Positions 1 through 5,824 of a DNA stretch of 5,834 nt are shown here, piece by piece (the first letter of the stretch is position 1; each line of letters starts with the position of its first letter). The stretch covers positions 1-5,834 of the forward strand of contig CALCVP010000003.1 of assembly GCA_937907705.1 (NCBI GenBank), written 5' to 3'. The notes under the pieces are model-generated. The model was given only the letters and a program-made list of their open reading frames with translations. It had not been told where the DNA came from and did no database searches. The stretch is from an uncultured Prevotella sp. (lineage in GTDB: Bacteria > Bacteroidota > Bacteroidia > Bacteroidales > Bacteroidaceae). A program made the position numbers and the translations under genes.

Positions 1-150
1 AAATGTTTGCAGAAATCGTCAATAACACAAAATAAAGCAGTAACTTTGTAATCGGTAGTATTAATAATTGTATTTGTAATTAATGGATTATTACCTATAA
101 ATGTGAGTTTTTAGACTACCAACGTTTTCTTTTACTATTTTACTTCATCC
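1..150. other. Intergenic DNA with no supported gene
   Basis: This AT-rich stretch at the left edge contains no open reading frame that I can support on either strand. A plus-strand octamer at 41-48 matches the Bacteroidetes -7 consensus TAnnTTTG, but it has no -33 element at the right distance and no gene downstream in the window. The stretch lies beyond the probable terminator of the arginase-like gene, so it is most simply spacer DNA before a gene outside the window. Confidence 0.5.
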
Positions 151-154
151 TTAT

Positions 155-238
155 CCCGAACTGGGGCATAAAAAATGACATTTGCAAGCCGTTTCAATAC
201 CTTTCAAATGTCATTTCCGCTATTGGGGCTCATTCGGG
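155..238. repeat. Outer inverted repeat enclosing the terminator hairpin
   Basis: CCCGAA at 155-160 and TTCGGG at 233-238 are complementary and enclose the 12-bp hairpin at 173-216, giving a two-tier nested palindrome. GGGGC occurs three times on the plus strand in and around it (163-167, 225-229, 236-240). A six-base outer pair could be coincidence. A folded RNA element, a REP-like repeat or a recombination site are possible but unproven alternatives. Confidence 0.35.
173..216 (-). terminator. Probable intrinsic terminator of the arginase-like gene
   Basis: Two perfect 12-base arms, AAATGACATTTG at 173-184 and its exact complement at 205-216, can form a hairpin. After one mismatch the stem continues with three more pairs (186-188 with 201-203). 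On the minus strand the right-hand foot of the stem runs into six consecutive T residues (complement of 170-175), the layout of a Rho-independent terminator. It starts about 88 bp after the stop codon of the arginase-like gene. The plus strand has no T tract after the stem, so the minus-strand reading is preferred. Confidence 0.65.
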
Positions 239-303
239 GCTTGTACCCATTAGAAAATACTTGTTGCCTAGTATACAACTTTCAATACGTTTCTTTTTAA
301 AGA

Positions 304-1071
304 TTATAATTGCTCAGCGGCATTATTTTCCAATTGAATAAGCAGGTTCATGAGTTCGCTGTTGGTTTTGTTGTTGACATCTGCTTCTTTCTCTTCTTCA
401 TATAAGTCAAGGTTAGCCTTGCACTCCCCTGTAATATCTATGCCTACTATCTGCTCATGATGAATGATGATGCGCAATACAGCCTCCATCTTTTGAAGTG
501 TCATATTACCATTGTCCCAATCGGTGGGAGCAGCGCTACGCTGCAACACATCCTTGTCTATTGATATGTATACGGGTTCATGGATGACGCGTCCTGCTAT
601 GGAGGGCCATGCCTGATGGTGGTCGATCATGTCTTGACTGTAAAAAATGACTCTGCTGCGTAATGCAGGTGGTAATTGCTTGATTAATTGATCTGAAGTG
701 CCTACGCAAACAACATGTTTCAGCATAGGGTTGGTGTGCAGCACATCGGCTATCCAGTCGCCACACGACAATACTCCTGGCCATACTGGTGGCTGCATGT
801 CGGGGTGATGGTCAAATACCACTAAAGAAAAAGGGTGGTGGATGCGCTCAATCCAAAATTTGGTAACGTAATGATAGTCGCCGGAATCAATGAAATGAAG
901 AGCTTTGACAGGATAGGGGGCTAATAGTTGGCGTAGTTTGTTGGCACTGTCTTCATCGCAATAGCAGTCTGTTCCCATCAGTGGTGTGCAGTCTATATGG
1001 CTGATATAGGGCGATTGGCTGAACTGTTCGTAATTATAAACTCCCGAAAAATTAAGTATTACAACCTTCAT
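304..1071 (-). CDS. Arginase/agmatinase-fold (ureohydrolase-like) protein
   Basis: This 255-aa protein has the ordered metal-binding motifs of the arginase/agmatinase/histone deacetylase-like fold. SGDYH (63-67) takes the place of the classical GGDHS and supplies His67. DHHPD (87-91) corresponds to DAHxD and supplies Asp87, His89 and Asp91. SIDKD (170-174) corresponds to SxDxD and supplies Asp172 and Asp174. A later DITGE (212-216) resembles the conserved D..E near the family C-terminus. All six usual ligands of a two-metal centre can therefore be assigned, so hydrolytic activity is plausible. At 255 residues it is shorter than typical arginases (about 300), and the usual substrate-loop motifs are not recognisable, so I would not name it arginase or agmatinase. 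No signal peptide is seen, so it is probably cytoplasmic. The last 30 residues are rich in Glu and Asn. The start is supported by AAAAGG directly before the ATG. Hairpins on both sides suggest a monocistronic unit. Confidence 0.82.
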   Translation of the reverse strand: MKVVILNFSGVYNYEQFSQSPYISHIDCTPLMGTDCYCDEDSANKLRQLLAPYPVKALHFIDSGDYHYVTKFWIERIHHPFSLVVFDHHPDMQPPVWPGVLSCGDWIADVLHTNPMLKHVVCVGTSDQLIKQLPPALRSRVIFYSQDMIDHHQAWPSIAGRVIHEPVYISIDKDVLQRSAAPTDWDNGNMTLQKMEAVLRIIIHHEQIVGIDITGECKANLDLYEEEKEADVNNKTNSELMNLLIQLENNAAEQL

Positions 1072-1101
1072 CCTTTTTATTTTAAGTAATAATAATAGTT
1101 G

Positions 1102-1109
1102 AAAATCTA
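1102..1109 (-). promoter_or_regulatory. Candidate -7 box for the arginase-like gene
   Basis: TAGATTTT on the minus strand matches seven of eight positions of the Bacteroidetes -7 consensus TAnnTTTG. It lies about 30 bp before the start codon, which would give a short leader of roughly 25 nt. No convincing TTTG -33 element stands at the expected spacing, so the call is tentative. Confidence 0.3.
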
Positions 1110-1202
1110 CTTTAAGCAGCTCTTGAACATTACTTTAGCATAATTTTGAAGACCTACTTGTATTTGAGAAAAAGCATTGGCTTTATTGAAATAGTAAACG
1201 AA

Positions 1203-1236
1203 AATAGGAAGAAGACCATATCATCTTCCTCCTATT
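1203..1236 (-). terminator. Intrinsic terminator of the rprXY operon
   Basis: Arms of 13 bases at 1203-1215 and 1224-1236 pair at every position except one G-U/A-C position, around an 8-base loop. Read on the minus strand, the stem ends in CCTATT and continues with TTCGTTTACT, a T-rich tail. The hairpin begins 22 bp after the rprY stop codon, so it very probably ends the rprX-rprY transcript and separates it from the arginase-like gene. Confidence 0.7.
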
Positions 1237-1258
1237 CAAATATGGATATTGTTACGCT

Positions 1259-1957
1259 TTAGTCTTGCTCAGGCGTAATCAGTTTGTAGCCTTTTCCGTG
1301 TATGTTGATGATTTCAATCTGATCATCATCTTTCAAGTGTTTACGCAGCTTTGTAATATATACATCCATTGAACGTGCGTTGAAATAGTTGTCGTCAATC
1401 CAGATGGTTTTCAGTGCGAAATCACGTTGCAGAATTTCATTGGCATGCGAGCAAAGCAGTGCCAATAGCTCGTTTTCCTTTGTTGTAAGTTTGGTCTGCT
1501 TGTCATCAATCGTAAGCAGTTGCTTTTGTGTATCAAAGGTAAAACGGCCAATATGGTAAATGGTGTTCTCCTTGTTTTTCTTTCCGCGCACACGTCTGAG
1601 AATAGCCTCAATACGGAATACCAATTCTTCCATAGAGAAAGGTTTGGTAATATAGTCATCTGCACCGATTTTGAATCCTTCCAATATATCCTCTTTCAGT
1701 GTCTTTGCTGTCAAGAAGATGATAGGTATCTCAGCGTTTACCTGTCTGATTTCCTGTGCCAAGGTGAATCCATCCTTTTTAGGCATCATTACATCCAGCA
1801 CACAGATGTCGAATTTGCTTTTAAGAAAAGCCTTGTATCCAGCTTCACCATCAGGGCACAACTCAGCGCTGTAACCTTTAGCTTGCAAATATTCACGAAG
1901 CAACATGCCGAGATTTTCGTCATCTTCGCACAATAGAATTTTCAGTTTATCGTCCAT
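1259..1957 (-). CDS. rprY: OmpR/PhoB-family response regulator RprY
   Basis: This 232-aa protein has a complete receiver domain (about 5-120) and a winged-helix DNA-binding domain (about 133-227). The receiver shows the acidic cluster E11-D12-D13, phospho-acceptor Asp55 in VLDVMMP, Thr83 and Lys105 in TKPF. The effector domain has the recognition-helix pattern RSMDVYITKLRKHL (195-208) and the wing IHGKGYKL (219-226) of OmpR/PhoB proteins. It should bind DNA when phosphorylated by the kinase encoded just upstream. The start codon lies four bases after the rprX stop, so the genes are co-transcribed and probably translationally coupled; an A-rich stretch at the end of rprX serves as the upstream region. 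The name rests on resemblance to the B. fragilis RprX/RprY pair in gene order and length. Target genes cannot be read from this window. Confidence 0.93.
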   Translation of the reverse strand: MDDKLKILLCEDDENLGMLLREYLQAKGYSAELCPDGEAGYKAFLKSKFDICVLDVMMPKKDGFTLAQEIRQVNAEIPIIFLTAKTLKEDILEGFKIGADDYITKPFSMEELVFRIEAILRRVRGKKNKENTIYHIGRFTFDTQKQLLTIDDKQTKLTTKENELLALLCSHANEILQRDFALKTIWIDDNYFNARSMDVYITKLRKHLKDDDQIEIINIHGKGYKLITPEQD

Positions 1958-1961
1958 AATC

Positions 1962-3521
1962 TTATTTTTTTATGATAGGTAATGTTATTATAAATGTCGT
2001 TCCTTTTCCTTTTTCACTTTCTGCCCGGATTTCTCCTTTGTGCAGTTCTACTATTTTCTTGACATAAGCCAAGCCCAATCCAAAGCCTTTTACGTCATGC
2101 ACATTTCCTGTGTGTACGCGATAGAATTTCTCGAAAATCTTTTTAAGGTTTTCTTTCTTAATGCCCAGACCGTTATCTTTAATGGCAAGGTATAGTTTTT
2201 CTTTGTCGTTCCAAGTCTTTATCTTGAGTTCTATGGGGCGTTCAGTATCTCTGTATTTTATAGCATTGTCAAGCAGATTGAAGATGACATTGGTAAAGTG
2301 CATTTCGTCTACATAAATAGTAGGTTCTGTGGCCTTCATCTCTGTTTCAATATGTCCGCCAGTGTGTTCTACACGCAACGTAAACGTATTGGCTACATTT
2401 TCTGCCAACTCATTAAGGTTCAGTTCTTTTTTCTTGAATATAGCTTTTTTGCGGTCAAACATTGACATTTGCAGCACCTTCTCTACCAAGAAGCGTAGCC
2501 GTTTCGACTCGTCGTTAATCACTCCGCCAAGATGCTTCATCATGGTAGGACTCTTTGTTACGCTTTCGTCATTGAGCATTTGTGCTGCCAATGAGATGCT
2601 GCTGATAGGTGTTTTCAGCTCATGTGTCATGTTGTTGATAAAGTCATTCTTTATCTCTGTGTATCTCTTCTGTCTGAAAATGACCACGATGGTGAAAATA
2701 AACGTTACCAGTAGTACAATGGTAAACACAATAGAAGGTATCATGAAGCGCACACTTCTGAATATGTAGCTGTCCATATCGGGGAAATGTATTCTTACAA
2801 TACCCATCTTATTGGAAGGATCGTTGCGGAACAGTACTTGTGAGTAGGTACAGTCCTCACCGTCTTCGCTGTAGTCAGGACATCTATAAACCTCCCGTCC
2901 GTCTTGTGTTGACACCGTAAAGTGATAAGGTATATCTATGCCATTGTTCATCAACTCCGTTTTTAGGTCTTGATCCAGCATTTTGAAGTTGATTCTTTCT
3001 TTTAAGGGCTTGTCTGAGGCTTGATAGAGAATACTGTATACAACTTCATCAAGCAATGCTTTTTGGTAGATGTATCTGTTCTTGACAATTTCTCTCATTG
3101 ATTTTGTTGCCTCAGAGATTGTATTTTTGTCATTTCTCAGTATCATCGCCTTAGGCATAGATGATGGTTTGGTTGACATGGTTTTCAGTTCAAACGAAGA
3201 ATAGACAGTGCCGTCTTTTCCAGTTACGGAGTATTGATGAGAGTGTTGTATCGTCCCGTCAATGCTTTTAGAGCGAGTGCCTGTAGAGTCTTGGCGATAA
3301 GCCTTGCGCTCTGTTTCATTAATATCCTTTTCCAAGTATCGTAAAGTCTCGTTCAGTTCCAAATTGCGGGAAGCTTGATAGAGAGCCTTGTTGACAGACT
3401 CGTCGAACTGCTCCTTCTTCATCTGAACCATCGCCTGGATGTATTTCAGCTGCATAAAGAGCAGTACAAGGAACGAAAGTCCCATTACTATTGCAATTGT
3501 CCAAATCGTTGTTTTCTTCAT
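1962..3521 (-). CDS. rprX: Membrane sensor histidine kinase RprX
   Basis: This 519-aa sensor kinase has an N-terminal transmembrane helix (about 6-26), an extracytoplasmic region of about 230 residues, a second transmembrane helix (about 259-283), and then dimerisation and ATPase domains. The H box MTHELKTP places the phospho-acceptor at His300. The N box (FNLLDNAIKY, with Asn415 and Asn419), G1 box DNGLG (449-453), F box FEKFYRV (463-469), G2 box GFGLGL (479-484) and final GKGTTF are all intact, so it should autophosphorylate and pass phosphate to RprY. No HAMP or PAS domain is evident; the second helix leads almost directly into the H box. The periplasmic region has no family I recognise. 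It contains Cys214 and Cys224, possibly a disulfide, in an acidic loop. The start is supported by the basic MKK before the first helix. Length and organisation match B. fragilis RprX. Confidence 0.94.
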   Translation of the reverse strand: MKKTTIWTIAIVMGLSFLVLLFMQLKYIQAMVQMKKEQFDESVNKALYQASRNLELNETLRYLEKDINETERKAYRQDSTGTRSKSIDGTIQHSHQYSVTGKDGTVYSSFELKTMSTKPSSMPKAMILRNDKNTISEATKSMREIVKNRYIYQKALLDEVVYSILYQASDKPLKERINFKMLDQDLKTELMNNGIDIPYHFTVSTQDGREVYRCPDYSEDGEDCTYSQVLFRNDPSNKMGIVRIHFPDMDSYIFRSVRFMIPSIVFTIVLLVTFIFTIVVIFRQKRYTEIKNDFINNMTHELKTPISSISLAAQMLNDESVTKSPTMMKHLGGVINDESKRLRFLVEKVLQMSMFDRKKAIFKKKELNLNELAENVANTFTLRVEHTGGHIETEMKATEPTIYVDEMHFTNVIFNLLDNAIKYRDTERPIELKIKTWNDKEKLYLAIKDNGLGIKKENLKKIFEKFYRVHTGNVHDVKGFGLGLAYVKKIVELHKGEIRAESEKGKGTTFIITLPIIKK

Positions 3522-3526
3522 GACGG

Positions 3527-3534
3527 CAAATATA
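3527..3534 (-). promoter_or_regulatory. -7 promoter box of the rprXY operon
   Basis: TATATTTG is a perfect match to the Bacteroidetes -7 consensus TAnnTTTG and ends only five bases before the rprX ATG. Transcription in this group usually starts about 4-7 bases after this box, so the mRNA would start at or next to the start codon. No TTTG -33 element is seen at the usual spacing; a run of nine T (minus strand) fills part of the spacer. The perfect match and position favour a real promoter, but an upstream promoter cannot be excluded. Confidence 0.45.
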
Positions 3535-3777
3535 TCGCAAAAAAAAATACGCCTTGCTCTTTTTGTTAATAATTTCTTTATATTTTATCAATATTAACCA
3601 ATAATTAGTTTTTTAATTAATAAATATCAATTATAAAATGTGTCAATTGCTTAAGTATTGGAATGTTTTCTTTTGGTTATATAGTACTTAAATGGAAACA
3701 ATCGTATAGTAAAAGTTACAATTGGCTTTGTTGGGATTCATACGTTTAGGTGGTGCCTGAGTATATTTAAATGAAGA
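3535..3777. other. AT-rich intergenic DNA upstream of rprX
   Basis: Between the rprX promoter and the hairpin after the 472-aa lipoprotein gene lies very AT-rich DNA without a supportable gene. It holds a short inverted repeat (TTAAGTA at 3651-3657 and TACTTAA at 3685-3691), which could be an operator but is short enough to be chance. Nothing else stands out. Confidence 0.4.
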
Positions 3778-3808
3778 AGCGACAAGATGAATAAGTCATC
3801 TTGCCGCT
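3778..3808 (-). terminator. Hairpin, probable terminator of the FimB/Mfa2-like gene
   Basis: AGCG-a-CAAGATGA (3778-3790) and TCATCTTG-c-CGCT (3796-3808) form a 12-pair stem with one mismatch and a 5-base loop. It starts about 90 bp after the lipoprotein stop codon on the minus strand. The minus-strand tail (TCTTCATTTAAA) is only moderately T-rich and the plus-strand tail (CTTTTAC) is similar, so direction is inferred from the genes: the only transcription reaching it from an identified gene is from the lipoprotein. Confidence 0.6.
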
Positions 3809-3896
3809 CTTTTACATTGTATATAGAAATAAAGTCAGTCATGTTGTTATGGCATTTTACTTATAATACCAAGCAGTTATGCTTTCGCAATTTTAA

Positions 3897-5315
3897 TTAT
3901 TTCGTAAAGGTTACAGTGATAAACCCTCTTAAGTGCAAAGCTGTCTTTTCAGATGCAACATCATAAGATGTTAAGTTATATGCGCTAAGGACAGAAATCA
4001 TTCCATCTTCTTCAAGATAATAATATTTTACTGCACTGGTAGATGTCGTTCCCGTGACAAGGGTTTGGACACCGTTGGCTTCTAAAACAGCATTGATTTT
4101 GTCTCTGTCTGCTATTGCTTTTTTTATTTCATCCAATGATGGTAATCGCCATGACCCACCATCTATGGAAGGAAGCTCTTTAAGTTTCTTTTCTATAACG
4201 TTCTTTATATTCTCTTGAGTCAGAGGATTAAATTTTAATGCTCGCGAGCTTGTCGTACTCATTAAGGTTACAGTTGTATTTCCATTGCTTTCTTTTGATG
4301 ATGAAACAACATAAGCACCTTTGTAGATGGTATTTTCCTGTGGGGCTACATCATCTATAGTGTTGTTGGGTGTAGACGGTTCGTTTTCACCGTTTTCATT
4401 ATTATCGCTTTCTGTTGTAGTTCCTGTACTTTCATCCAATACAAATGCGATATTTTTTTCGCCTCCCCATGTGGGTCCTGTGATAGTGCCTTGTATGCTA
4501 ATCTCTTTGTTCTTATAAGTACCTGTAATGTTTATCTTGTAGTTGGCATCAAATGATTCACTGTCTTTTGTTTGATAAGAAAAAGAAGTTACTGAATTAT
4601 CTTCATTTGTCAATGATATTTTGATGGTGGCTTTTCCTGATGCAGGCAAAAGGTATTTGCCGTCAACCAGTTTCCAATTTTGCTTGTCTTCCTGCTGTAC
4701 TAAATTTATCGTTGATGATTGTGCGTCTTCTGTGTCTTTTGTATAATTGCCATTTAATAATAAGTTTGAATATATAGGCATCAATGTTATAGATACGCCT
4801 TTTATATTAGTGGGTATATTAGACATTGTAACATTCTGTAATAATAGAACTTTTCTTTTAAGGCCTAAAGTTAATGTGTTAACTTCTTGATCGGCTACAC
4901 ATAAGTCGGCATTTGCTGCCATTAAATCATCATGAGACATGCCATCTTTTAATTTAACGATAGATGTACTTGTTGCGGTACTGAAAGTTGGCAACTCGTA
5001 TTTTGTGTCTGAAGCACCTGCGATAGCATAAACTTGATAATTTCCACTGGGGACACTAAACTGTAATGAGGCATCTTTATCATTTAACACTTGGTTAGCA
5101 ACACATTTTGTACTTTTCATCACATATACATTAATGGGATAGCTTATTTTATTGTCTACTTCAGAGCTTTCTAAATTGCGAGCTGCTTTGACAATTAACA
5201 TACTGTTGCTTGTAGAATCTTCTAAATCAGTTGTAATAGCATCATTAGAGCAAGCGTTAAAAACTGTAGTCATGAGAAGGCAAGATGTTGCCTTTAATAA
5301 ATTAGATGTATTCAT
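3897..5315 (-). CDS. FimB/Mfa2-like lipoprotein, possible type V pilus subunit
   Basis: This 472-aa protein begins with a lipoprotein signal peptide: hydrophobic stretch at about 10-20 and candidate lipidated Cys22 in FNAC, a loose lipobox. The N-terminal part (about 35-295) has the pattern I associate with FimB/Mfa2 fimbrial proteins: a strand of the INVYVM type (61-66), the VPSGNYQVYAIAG turn (88-100), DDLMAA (129-134), then LTLGLKRKV (148-156) and WGGEKNIAF (283-291). An acidic, Asn/Thr-rich linker (about 296-325) joins a C-terminal module (about 326-472) with GSWRLPSLDEI (387-397), a motif seen in DUF1566/FISUMP-like domains of Bacteroidetes surface proteins. An outer-membrane pilus or adhesin role is inferred. 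No fimbrillin shaft gene or other pilus gene is adjacent, so it may be an orphan tip or anchor protein, or another surface lipoprotein. The final strand HLRGFITVTF looks complete, so no truncation is evident. Confidence 0.75.
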   Translation of the reverse strand: MNTSNLLKATSCLLMTTVFNACSNDAITTDLEDSTSNSMLIVKAARNLESSEVDNKISYPINVYVMKSTKCVANQVLNDKDASLQFSVPSGNYQVYAIAGASDTKYELPTFSTATSTSIVKLKDGMSHDDLMAANADLCVADQEVNTLTLGLKRKVLLLQNVTMSNIPTNIKGVSITLMPIYSNLLLNGNYTKDTEDAQSSTINLVQQEDKQNWKLVDGKYLLPASGKATIKISLTNEDNSVTSFSYQTKDSESFDANYKINITGTYKNKEISIQGTITGPTWGGEKNIAFVLDESTGTTTESDNNENGENEPSTPNNTIDDVAPQENTIYKGAYVVSSSKESNGNTTVTLMSTTSSRALKFNPLTQENIKNVIEKKLKELPSIDGGSWRLPSLDEIKKAIADRDKINAVLEANGVQTLVTGTTSTSAVKYYYLEEDGMISVLSAYNLTSYDVASEKTALHLRGFITVTFTK

Positions 5316-5331
5316 AGTAATAGTTATCGAG

Positions 5332-5362
5332 TAAAATTACGTAAGAAAATAAGTTGATAAAA
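5332..5362 (-). promoter_or_regulatory. Candidate promoter of the FimB/Mfa2-like gene
   Basis: On the minus strand TAATTTTA (5332-5339) matches seven of eight positions of TAnnTTTG, and TTTT (5359-5362) stands 19 bases upstream where a TTTG -33 element is expected. The leader would be only about 10 nt. Both boxes are imperfect and the DNA is AT-rich, so chance is a real possibility. Confidence 0.33.
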
Positions 5363-5400
5363 CTTCATTCTTTCGATGAATTGGTTTCTTATGGTATTAA

Positions 5401-5459
5401 TAATTTAGTTAGGCAAGAGCCTTACTGTTGTAAATTTTGATTATTAAGAGACTAAATTA
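5401..5459. repeat. 9-bp inverted repeat upstream of the FimB/Mfa2-like gene
   Basis: TAATTTAGT (5401-5409) and ACTAAATTA (5451-5459) are perfect inverted copies separated by 41 bases. Just inside the left arm is a small hairpin, AGGC-AAGA-GCCT (5411-5422). No other feature explains the structure in this gap of about 280 bp. It could be a leader structure, an operator, or the edges of a small invertible segment, though invertible-promoter repeats are usually longer. Chance is possible because the DNA is AT-rich. Confidence 0.4.
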
Positions 5460-5538
5460 GCCTATTTATTATTTTCTTAGGTATCAGATTTTTGAATGTC
5501 ATTGGTAAAGTCTATATGTTAGATTGTTAATAAACACA

Positions 5539-5568
5539 AAAGCCCCAAGACTGAGGTCCTGAGGCTTT
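5539..5568 (-). terminator. Intrinsic terminator of the small lipoprotein gene
   Basis: On the minus strand AAAGCCTCA (5568-5560) pairs with TGGGGCTTT (5547-5539), a nine-pair stem with one G-U pair around a 12-base loop, followed by TGTGTTTATT. It lies about 28 bp after the TAA of the small lipoprotein. The plus strand also has a T-rich tail, so it could act in both directions, but no plus-strand gene ends here. Confidence 0.72.
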
Positions 5569-5596
5569 CTTTTCTCCTTTTACTGTTGTAGCTAAA

Positions 5597-5752
5597 TTAT
5601 TTAGCAGAATCAGCAGCTGTTGTATCAGCAGCAGCTGTTGTATCAGCAGAAACAGTGTCAACTGAAGTTGTATCAGTTGTGTCAGCACCAGTACCCTGAG
5701 CTGTCTTGTTACCACATGATGCGAAAGAGATAGCTGCAATAGCTACGAACAT
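5597..5752 (-). CDS. Small Thr/Asp/Ala-rich lipoprotein with displaced start
   Basis: The frame encodes MFVAIAAISFASCGNK followed by a low-complexity tail of ADTT/ADTTAA units ending DSAK. It has the look of a tiny Bacteroidetes lipoprotein: a hydrophobic core, a lipobox-like SFASC with the Cys at residue 13 of this start, then a polar, probably unstructured tail. From the only in-frame ATG (5752) it is 51 aa, and its signal peptide lacks the usual N-terminal lysines. Three codons upstream (AAA GTT TTA) stay in frame before a TGA that overlaps the more natural first ATG at 5765. That ATG, after an A/G-rich stretch (AAAGCAAAGAAA), leads instead to an 18-codon frame that stops at 5709. Removing one A or adding two in the AAAA run after it would restore MKVLMF or MKKVLMF. 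A sequencing error, a recent frameshift, or true internal initiation are all possible. A promoter and terminator flank the gene. Function unknown. Confidence 0.62.
   Translation of the reverse strand: MFVAIAAISFASCGNKTAQGTGADTTDTTSVDTVSADTTAAADTTAADSAK
5613..5648 (-). repeat. Perfect tandem 18-bp duplication in the small lipoprotein gene
   Basis: The 18 bases at 5613-5630 recur exactly at 5631-5648. Because 18 is a multiple of three, each copy adds six residues of the ADTTAA type without disturbing the frame. More degenerate ADTT/VDT copies precede it in the protein. Repeats like this can change copy number by replication slippage and alter tail length. Confidence 0.85.
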
Positions 5753-5816
5753 TAAAACTTTTCATTTTCTTTGCTTTTTAAATCTGTAAAACAATCATTT
5801 GTTTATTAAAACATTG

Positions 5817-5824
5817 CAAAGGTA
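5817..5824 (-). promoter_or_regulatory. -7 promoter box of the small lipoprotein gene
   Basis: TACCTTTG on the minus strand is a perfect match to TAnnTTTG, 51 bases before the ATG at 5765 and 64 before the ATG at 5752. It would give a leader of roughly 45-60 nt. The -33 element would fall outside the window, so only half of the promoter can be judged. Confidence 0.6.

Noticed and set aside
41..48. Plus-strand TAACTTTG, a perfect match to the -7 consensus
   Set aside because: There is no TTTG or TTG at the -33 distance, and no plus-strand gene or clear RNA follows in the window; such octamers are expected by chance in AT-rich DNA.
1520..1936. Plus-strand open frame of 138 codons opposite rprY
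   Set aside because: It lies entirely antisense to a gene with intact receiver and DNA-binding motifs and shows no recognisable domain of its own.
3600..3650. Minus-strand TTGACA (3641-3646) followed by TATAAT-like sequence, resembling an E. coli sigma-70 promoter
   Set aside because: The TATAAT lies only about five bases from TTGACA, the wrong spacing, and the Bacteroidetes housekeeping sigma factor uses TTTG/TAnnTTTG instead.
3727..3748. Plus-strand TTTG and TACGTTTA, a candidate promoter reading into the 3778-3808 hairpin (possible small RNA)
   Set aside because: The spacing of about 10 bases is half of what is expected, and the RNA would be little more than the hairpin itself.
5527..5739. 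A 70-codon minus-strand open frame with a Leu/Gln-rich product
   Set aside because: It is a shifted frame of the Thr/Asp/Ala repeats of the small lipoprotein, runs through the terminator hairpin, and has no signal peptide or lipobox.
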